From: Veillonellaceae bacterium
GTDB lineage: Bacteria; Bacillota_C; Negativicutes; UBA1444
Assembly (NCBI GenBank): GCA_012798135.1
Contig: JAAZNU010000120.1
Location: 1 to 7,568 of the forward strand
Length of the DNA: 7,568 nt
Direction: 5' to 3'
In this document: positions 1 to 4,680 of the stretch, piece by piece
Numbering within the stretch: position 1 is the first letter of the stretch
Layout: the number at the start of each line of letters is the position of its first letter
Position numbers and translations under genes: made by a program
Notes under the pieces: model-generated
Databases searched by the model: none
Told to the model about the DNA's origin: nothing
Seen by the model: only the letters and a program-made list of their open reading frames with translations

Positions 1-1
1 T

Positions 2-121
2 AAAGTAGTACAGCCAAAAGTTAGCAAATTAGCTGAGTCTGGCCTCATTAAATTGGAACCCGGTTTAAAAAACGCTAAAAAACCCGTGGTTGACTTCAAC
101 AAGATTGTTATAGAGATTTAA
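2..121 (+). CDS. 3' end of a plus-strand gene, possible winged-helix DNA-binding protein (partial)
   Basis: This is an open frame from base 2 to a TAA at 119-121, giving 39 residues; the start lies beyond the left edge. The peptide reads like the end of a winged-helix domain. A stretch around VSKLAESGLIK looks like the end of a recognition helix in MarR/ArsR-type regulators. It is followed by a charged turn with KNAKKP, like a wing, and a short beta-like VVDFN and IVIEI tail. Coding is supported by GC-containing codons (GGC, CTC, CCC, GTG) that stand out from the very AT-rich DNA just after the stop, and by the lack of a comparable open frame on the other strand. The gene converges on the ATPase gene, whose stop is 160 bp away, so it is probably a separate unit. 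The family cannot be fixed from 39 residues; it could be a regulator or the terminal domain of a larger protein. Confidence 0.6.
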   Translation, partial: KVVQPKVSKLAESGLIKLEPGLKNAKKPVVDFNKIVIEI

Positions 122-281
122 GAAAAAGTAATTTAATTTAACTAGATTTAAACAGAAGTTTGATTAGATTAATATAATCCATATGATAAAATTTATTTCG
201 ATAAACCGTTATATAACGAAATTGTATAAAAAAGAGTGTATTAAATGTGCTTATCATAAAAATTTAAGAAAAAGAGACATT
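122..281. other. AT-rich convergent intergenic region
   Basis: This 160 bp gap lies between the stops of the left-edge plus-strand gene and the minus-strand ATPase gene. It is very AT-rich and has no open frame of note. It holds an inverted repeat around 195-222. I see no tRNA, no attachment-site-like direct repeat and no canonical GC-rich hairpin with a T-run for either gene. Confidence 0.6.
195..222. repeat. Inverted repeat with nested palindrome between convergent genes
   Basis: Arms ATTTCG (195-200) and CGAAAT (217-222) pair over six bases around a 16-base loop. The right arm overlaps a perfect 12 bp palindrome, CGTTATATAACG (207-218). The position between two convergent stops would suit a bidirectional terminator. 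However, the stem is AT-rich and no clean T-run follows on either strand, so a terminator role is only a possibility. A protein-binding dyad or chance in AT-rich DNA are alternatives. Confidence 0.3.
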
Positions 282-2156
282 TTAACTTGTATTTTGTGAT
301 TCTATAAATTTATATAATGTCTCACACAATTTGACTGCATCTTTTGAGAGGTTTTTATAATTTTTAATGTAATTGTTGGTTTGTTCAAAAAACGATCTTT
401 TTCTCTTTTTTATTGGGTTATAATTTATTTTTTTGTTAGCGATTGATACTTTAATAAATTCATTTAGATCTTTATTTTTATAATCTGATTCTTTAAAATC
501 TTCATTTAAATGAATATCCTTATATTTACCATTATTTTTCAAAGTTTCGATTAGAACCTTTTTGGACAAAAGATTTTCTATAGCCCAACAATCTAAAGGA
601 ACAAAATTATCACCAAATAATTCTTTTAAGTGTTGATTTTGAGCATTTTCACCATTTTTATCCCCATCCATAATTATTAATAAATTACCGGGGATCTTAT
701 CACTTTTATCCCAATCAAACTCAAGATAATTTTTAATATCGTCTCCGTTATATCTGGAAAAAGAAAAATGACGATCTTCCACAAATATTTTTTGAATTTT
801 GTCAGTTTTTTTCATATAATCTTGGTAAATTTTGAAATATTTTCTTAAATAAAGTTGATCAACTATCCCCTCTACACAAATATTGCAATTTGTATTGAAA
901 ACAGACGAATTTCGCACACCTAATAATTCTAATAATTCATTGTCACCAAAAGAAACCTTTTTAATAAAAAATTTGTTTTTAGAGGGACCAACTAAAAATT
1001 TGCTAACTGAATATATTGAAACATCATCAGAATCAAGTGATATATCTAAAAAATGGTTTGAGTGGGTTGTTAAAAAAAATTGGTAATTATCAAATCTTTC
1101 GTCTAAAAAAACATTTACAAGTTTTCTTTGTAAACTTGGATGTAATAATTGCTCTGGTTCTTCAATAAAAATCAATATATTTTGTTTTTTAGCTACATCT
1201 TCATGGAGGAATAATGGAAAAGTCATTATAATTATCGATTGAATGCCATCTCCAAGTTCATGTATTAATCTACCTTTTTCTTCTCCAATTTTAACTATAA
1301 ACTGTAAAAGCTGGTTTTGTTTTCGAGGATCTACAGGTGTAACATCTATTTCGTCATTAAAAATTTCAGATAACAACTCTTTATAAGATTTAATTAATTC
1401 TCGTTTACTATCTTCTACATGCCCAGAGTAATCAGTATAATGTTCATAAGTAATAAGACCTGTAAATATCTCACATGTATTTTTTAATTTAGGATAATCC
1501 TCTAATATACGAAGTTTATAAATGTCTTTAGAGAATTTTATTGCATCTTCCGATTCTGAAAGTGTTCCATAATTAATTGGTTTAAGTCCTCTCAAAATAG
1601 GAATATAAATCTTTTTGAATGTATATAATGGTCTAAAACCCGTTAAAAATTTCTTGTTTTTATTATATATTTGTAGTAACTCATTTAACTCAGGCGTGTT
1701 TTGATTTAGTTTGTCTTTAATCCATGTAGAACCATCTTTGTATACATATGTAATGTTTATTTTGCCTGGTATTGTGGTTATGTGTTCATGCAGTTCTTTA
1801 AAGGGTTTAAAATAGCTTTCATTAGCTTTTAAGAATGATAAATACTTTAATTTATTAACCTCGTAATTTAAATCATCTATATCATTCAAATTGTACTTAT
1901 TATAAAATTCTTTTAAATCATTTTTGAAATTTACGGTGAAATCATTAATCTTGTTTAGGTCTTCGTTTGTTGAAATAAAGTCAAAATTTTCTGTTTGTAT
2001 GATAGATCTCATTAATCTGCTTTTACCAGAATTATTTTCCCCTATAAATATATTAATTTTAGATAGGCCCTTTAATACATTACCTTTGCTACCATCCTCT
2101 GAGATAAAAGTAAAGTCTTTATCTGGCAGCTTTATGTCTTGAATACTTATTCCCAT
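282..2156 (-). CDS. OLD-like ATPase-nuclease: ABC/AAA ATPase fused to a TOPRIM-like domain
   Basis: This 624-residue protein probably couples ATP sensing to nucleic-acid cleavage in phage defence, as in the OLD, GajA and PARIS families. Seen in the sequence: Walker A GENNSGKS (39-46); a long helical insertion (about 55-290); a degenerate signature loop ELGDGIQS (300-307); Walker B with catalytic pair ILIFIEEPEQ (327-336); and a switch histidine in TTHSNH (363-368). A TOPRIM-like domain follows, with VEG (E429) plus D433, then MDGDK (D497, D499) and CWAIENLL (523-530), matching the glutamate, DxD and IEN pattern of OLD and DUF4435 nucleases. The C-terminal ~70 residues are lysine-rich. The ATG at 2156 is preceded by an in-frame stop 8 codons upstream; the only SD-like AAGG lies about 14 bases away, so initiation may be weak. 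It is separated from the upstream HNH gene by 215 bp containing a possible promoter. GC is the lowest in the window. ATPase-TOPRIM architecture is confident; the exact defence system is not. Confidence 0.88.
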   Translation of the reverse strand: MGISIQDIKLPDKDFTFISEDGSKGNVLKGLSKINIFIGENNSGKSRLMRSIIQTENFDFISTNEDLNKINDFTVNFKNDLKEFYNKYNLNDIDDLNYEVNKLKYLSFLKANESYFKPFKELHEHITTIPGKINITYVYKDGSTWIKDKLNQNTPELNELLQIYNKNKKFLTGFRPLYTFKKIYIPILRGLKPINYGTLSESEDAIKFSKDIYKLRILEDYPKLKNTCEIFTGLITYEHYTDYSGHVEDSKRELIKSYKELLSEIFNDEIDVTPVDPRKQNQLLQFIVKIGEEKGRLIHELGDGIQSIIIMTFPLFLHEDVAKKQNILIFIEEPEQLLHPSLQRKLVNVFLDERFDNYQFFLTTHSNHFLDISLDSDDVSIYSVSKFLVGPSKNKFFIKKVSFGDNELLELLGVRNSSVFNTNCNICVEGIVDQLYLRKYFKIYQDYMKKTDKIQKIFVEDRHFSFSRYNGDDIKNYLEFDWDKSDKIPGNLLIIMDGDKNGENAQNQHLKELFGDNFVPLDCWAIENLLSKKVLIETLKNNGKYKDIHLNEDFKESDYKNKDLNEFIKVSIANKKINYNPIKKRKRSFFEQTNNYIKNYKNLSKDAVKLCETLYKFIESQNTS

Positions 2157-2192
2157 AATTATGAATAATACCTTACTTTATTAATAAAATTA

Positions 2193-2206
2193 TTGGCGAT
2201 CTCCAA
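2193..2206. repeat. Short dyad TTGG-N6-CCAA in the leader of the ATPase gene
   Basis: TTGG (2193-2196) and CCAA (2203-2206) are inverted around six bases, between the predicted transcription start and the ATPase start codon. It shares its half-sites with the dyad at 2275-2298. Four-base arms are weak evidence; it could be an operator half of a pair, a small leader hairpin, or chance. Confidence 0.2.
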
Positions 2207-2223
2207 ATGTGGGGTTGACCGAA

Positions 2224-2253
2224 AATATAATGTGAAATTTAATATCATGTAAA
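2224..2253 (-). promoter_or_regulatory. Candidate sigma-A promoter for the ATPase-TOPRIM gene
   Basis: On the minus strand, a -35 box TTTACA (2248-2253, five of six matches to TTGACA) is followed after 18 bases by TATATT (2224-2229, five of six matches to TATAAT). A start near 2217 would leave a leader of about 60 bases before the ATG at 2156. AT-rich DNA yields such matches by chance, but the placement just upstream of the gene after a 215 bp gap supports it. Confidence 0.45.
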
Positions 2254-2274
2254 AAATTCGTTTCTTTATGTAAA

Positions 2275-2298
2275 ATCATTGGTTATAGCCCAATTGAT
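2275..2298. repeat. Imperfect inverted repeat upstream of the candidate promoter
   Basis: ATCATTGG (2275-2282) and CCAATTGAT (2290-2298) pair over eight bases with one bulged T, around a seven-base loop. It sits about 20 bp upstream of the -35 box of the ATPase gene promoter and downstream of the HNH gene stop. On the minus strand the right arm is followed only by TTTT, so it could be a weak terminator for the HNH gene or an operator-like site. Confidence 0.3.
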
Positions 2299-2371
2299 TG
2301 ATAAAGGTGATGTTTTCACGATTTTTTGAGGGTTTTGTTTTTTCATATATTATTAGTTCGTTTTAGCCTTA

Positions 2372-3637
2372 TTATGAAGTAATATGTTCCTTGACTTCAT
2401 GTGAAGAAAATATTTTGCCACACATATTACAATAAATTTGGATTTGTAGAAATACCGTACCGCTAATATTTAATGAAACTAACATGTATACAGTCTGATC
2501 TAAACCACAATCACATTTTAATTTAGGTTGAGTCCTAACTTCTACTTGGTATGGGCAATGTAATGTAGCTAAATGTGGATAACTATCTATTTTTGATTTA
2601 ATATTGTCCCATTCATTAATCAATTTCGCAATTGTATCTAAATTATTATTGGCAATATGTTCTGTTATTATATCGGCAACTGCATTCAAAACATTTTTAG
2701 CTTCAATAATACGATTAGTTTTTCCTAATCCTCGCTTTAAATCTTCAATTGGTAGTTCATCATTGATTATCTCTTTTATTTGGGTATTAGTTAAACTTAA
2801 TTCAAATCGTGTTATATCTTCATGTCGTGTTTCAACATTGAGTGAATATAATTCTTCATAGTTTTCATCATTATAATCATCATTTAAAAGTACAATAAAG
2901 TCAATTGCTCCAAATAATGATACGTAGCAATACAAAATTTTTTCCTCTTTGTCTCCTTTTATATAAAGTATATGGGCAATCTCACAATCTTTGAGATTTT
3001 TAGCTTCTTCATTATAGTAAATTCCTACAATTTCTTCCTTAGATAAACCGTTGACATAATCGATAGCACCTTCAATATTTCCTTTCTTTCCGACTTTCCA
3101 CATATAGAAATTTACGGCAATTTTAGCTATTGCTCTAAAGCTTTCATCTGATAATATTATAGAATTGGTATTCAATGAATCTAAATAAACCTCTATTTTT
3201 TTCATTTCTACCACAAAATCTTTATCAGGGTATTTTTTTTTAAGACCTTCCACCATTGCATGGGCTTCATCTAAACTACGAGCTACTATATTGTAAATTT
3301 CAGTTTTTTTACCATCAACATATGCAACAGTAGGAGAATCAGGAAAAACGGGATCTTTAAGTTTTGCCTTTCCATTTTTCATTTTATATTCTGTTCCATC
3401 TGATGATACAGCAATAATTGGCGGTGCACTTCCACTATCTCTTTTACACGAAAGATTAGCTAATATAAAATCCAAGTCTTCTGATAATCGTCTATCTAGA
3501 AAATGTAATTCGTTATTGCATGTATCACAAAGCAAAGTTTTAGGTTTACGCTTTCCACAAAGAGCATTGGGAATGATGTGTTCTTTTGATTCATTCTTTT
3601 TTGTAATTGGCTCGTTATTTCTCCAACAATGATACAT
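2372..3637 (-). CDS. HNH endonuclease-like protein with C-terminal zinc-ribbon-like motif
   Basis: This 421-residue protein has an N-terminal HNH_5-like zinc/nuclease motif: C4, then KEHIIPNAL (18-26) with the catalytic-type E19-H20 pair, and CDTCNNE (37-43) carrying C37, C40 and N41. Family members normally have CxxC at the first knuckle; here it is CWRN, so one zinc ligand is absent. Residues 60-350 are a mixed alpha/beta region I do not recognise. The C-terminus has C361, CDC (375-377) and CNMC (403-406), suggesting a zinc ribbon. I chose the ATG at 3637 because AGGAG lies 8 bases upstream (3646-3650). An in-frame ATG at 3682 lies inside the Mrr-like gene and would add only 15 residues, MGFSIRRRINLGVIK, unlike the family. 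The gene starts 17 bp after the Mrr-like stop, so the two are probably co-transcribed. A DNA-cutting role is inferred; target and activity are unknown. Confidence 0.8.
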   Translation of the reverse strand: MYHCWRNNEPITKKNESKEHIIPNALCGKRKPKTLLCDTCNNELHFLDRRLSEDLDFILANLSCKRDSGSAPPIIAVSSDGTEYKMKNGKAKLKDPVFPDSPTVAYVDGKKTEIYNIVARSLDEAHAMVEGLKKKYPDKDFVVEMKKIEVYLDSLNTNSIILSDESFRAIAKIAVNFYMWKVGKKGNIEGAIDYVNGLSKEEIVGIYYNEEAKNLKDCEIAHILYIKGDKEEKILYCYVSLFGAIDFIVLLNDDYNDENYEELYSLNVETRHEDITRFELSLTNTQIKEIINDELPIEDLKRGLGKTNRIIEAKNVLNAVADIITEHIANNNLDTIAKLINEWDNIKSKIDSYPHLATLHCPYQVEVRTQPKLKCDCGLDQTVYMLVSLNISGTVFLQIQIYCNMCGKIFSSHEVKEHITS

Positions 3638-3645
3638 TTTTATAA

Positions 3646-3650
3646 CTCCT
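3646..3650 (-). promoter_or_regulatory. Ribosome binding site that sets the HNH gene start
   Basis: AGGAG on the minus strand stands 8 bases before the ATG at 3637, in the 17 bp gap after the Mrr-like stop codon. It decides between this start and the in-frame upstream ATG at 3682. Confidence 0.8.
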
Positions 3651-3654
3651 AAAT

Positions 3655-4659
3655 TTATTCTTCTTCTAATACTAAAGCCCATATTCTCTTTAAAGGTAAT
3701 TCAGCTTGCAGTGAATCTGCTAATTTGTCGTAATTCTTAAATATGGCTTTTATTAATTGATCGGAATCCCATAATCTAACTGTAAAGAAGCTTAACCTAG
3801 ATTCATCTATCACTGCTTTAGTGAAGCCACCCCATGAAACCAAGAGACCCTGAGTAGCTCCAAAATTACCCATAGTACCTTGTAAACTTCTTAATACATT
3901 TACATCTGCTGGAGATTGGGAAGATTTAACCTGAACACATATTCTCGGCTCTTCAAAACCCATGGGACCGGAACCCGCTAATATATCTACTCCTCCATCT
4001 GGTCCTGGTTTAGAAAATTCGGTTACATAACCTTGAGCTTGTAAAACCGCTTCAACTAGTCGAGATAAATCGTGTCCTTTAAATTTACGGGCCACATGTT
4101 CAACTATTTGATCCCTAGTAGCAACCTCAAAGTCAACTCCATCTTCAGGTCCGTCAAAGCTTTCATGTAGTTTGATATCATTTCCTGTTTTTAAAATGTG
4201 TTTGATCCTGTTTTCAGCATCATTTCTTTGAATCTGGCATACAGTCATGTATGCCCCTATAGAATACAATAAATCTTGTTCAAACGCTGTACGGGGTATA
4301 TCTGTCTTTATCCATTCAACAGGACGTGTATGAAAACTAATACTAGATAAATCTGTCCTATATTTATAATCTCCAGTAATTTTTCCTATAGCGATGGAAG
4401 CCCTGAATTTAGAAGGTAAAACTACAAGGTCTCCTATTTTCATACGATTTAAAAAAGCCCATACTTGCCCTGCTTTATTAGCTATTTCCATCTTTTTCAT
4501 ACCTGAATAGGTTTTATCAAAAAGATCTTTAAGTTCTTCTCTGCTTTTTATATTTGAAAGATCAGGTAATTCTATCCATCCAATAGCTGCAATACCATTA
4601 TTAAGAACTTCATCCTCTCTTTCACCATTTTTACCAGCACGAACTAACCAAACACTCAT
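3655..4659 (-). CDS. Mrr-type restriction endonuclease with an N-terminal sensor-like domain
   Basis: This 334-residue protein likely cleaves DNA, perhaps modified DNA, as other Mrr-family enzymes do. The C-terminal part (about 185-300) is an Mrr_cat PD-(D/E)XK fold: helix HDLSRLVEAVLQAQGY with E203, then GPDGGVD (219-225) giving D225, and CVQVKSS (241-247) giving Q243 and K245, the Mrr-type D...QxK catalytic set. All key residues are present. The N-terminal part (1-160) begins WLVRAG and contains GQVWAFL (64-70), GDLVVLP (76-82), IAIGKITGDY (89-98) and HTRPVEW (110-116). This pattern recurs in proteins annotated as Mrr restriction system proteins and resembles PUA/EVE-like folds that read modified bases; that likeness is my inference. 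The ATG at 4659 follows a strong AGGGGG at 6 bases. The gene lies 21 bp after hsdR and 17 bp before the HNH gene, so all three are probably one operon. Confidence 0.9.
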   Translation of the reverse strand: MSVWLVRAGKNGEREDEVLNNGIAAIGWIELPDLSNIKSREELKDLFDKTYSGMKKMEIANKAGQVWAFLNRMKIGDLVVLPSKFRASIAIGKITGDYKYRTDLSSISFHTRPVEWIKTDIPRTAFEQDLLYSIGAYMTVCQIQRNDAENRIKHILKTGNDIKLHESFDGPEDGVDFEVATRDQIVEHVARKFKGHDLSRLVEAVLQAQGYVTEFSKPGPDGGVDILAGSGPMGFEEPRICVQVKSSQSPADVNVLRSLQGTMGNFGATQGLLVSWGGFTKAVIDESRLSFFTVRLWDSDQLIKAIFKNYDKLADSLQAELPLKRIWALVLEEE

Positions 4660-4665
4660 TAAATT

Positions 4666-4671
4666 CCCCCT
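4666..4671 (-). promoter_or_regulatory. Ribosome binding site of the Mrr-like gene
   Basis: AGGGGG on the minus strand lies 6 bases before the ATG at 4659, in the 21 bp gap after the hsdR stop. It supports that start and efficient translation from the same message as hsdR. Confidence 0.75.
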
Positions 4672-4680
4672 ATCTGGTTT

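Larger units (their letters stand above)
2157..2371. other. AT-rich intergenic region between the HNH and ATPase genes
   Basis: This 215 bp gap separates two minus-strand genes. It contains a candidate sigma-A promoter (2224-2253) for the ATPase gene and two small TTGG/CCAA dyads, one on each side of that promoter. I found no strong terminator for the HNH gene: a GTGA-AAACA-TCAC hairpin on the minus strand has only four pairs. No small gene with a convincing ribosome binding site was seen. Confidence 0.55.

Noticed and set aside
162..179. Hairpin GATTA-ATA-TAATC as a terminator of the left-edge gene
   Set aside because: Only five AT-rich pairs and no following T-run; expected by chance in such AT-rich DNA.
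883..1086. Plus-strand 67-codon open frame
   Set aside because: It lies wholly antisense to the ATPase-TOPRIM gene, has low-complexity composition and no clear ribosome binding site.
282..3637. HNH plus ATPase pair as a Septu (PtuA-PtuB) system
   Set aside because: PtuA lacks a TOPRIM domain and PtuB is a smaller HNH protein closely linked to PtuA. Here the ATPase has a TOPRIM domain, follows the HNH gene after 215 bp and may have its own promoter.
3638..3682. Longer HNH protein starting at 3682 and overlapping the Mrr-like gene
   Set aside because: The extra 15 residues lack family likeness, and a well-spaced AGGAG precedes the ATG at 3637.
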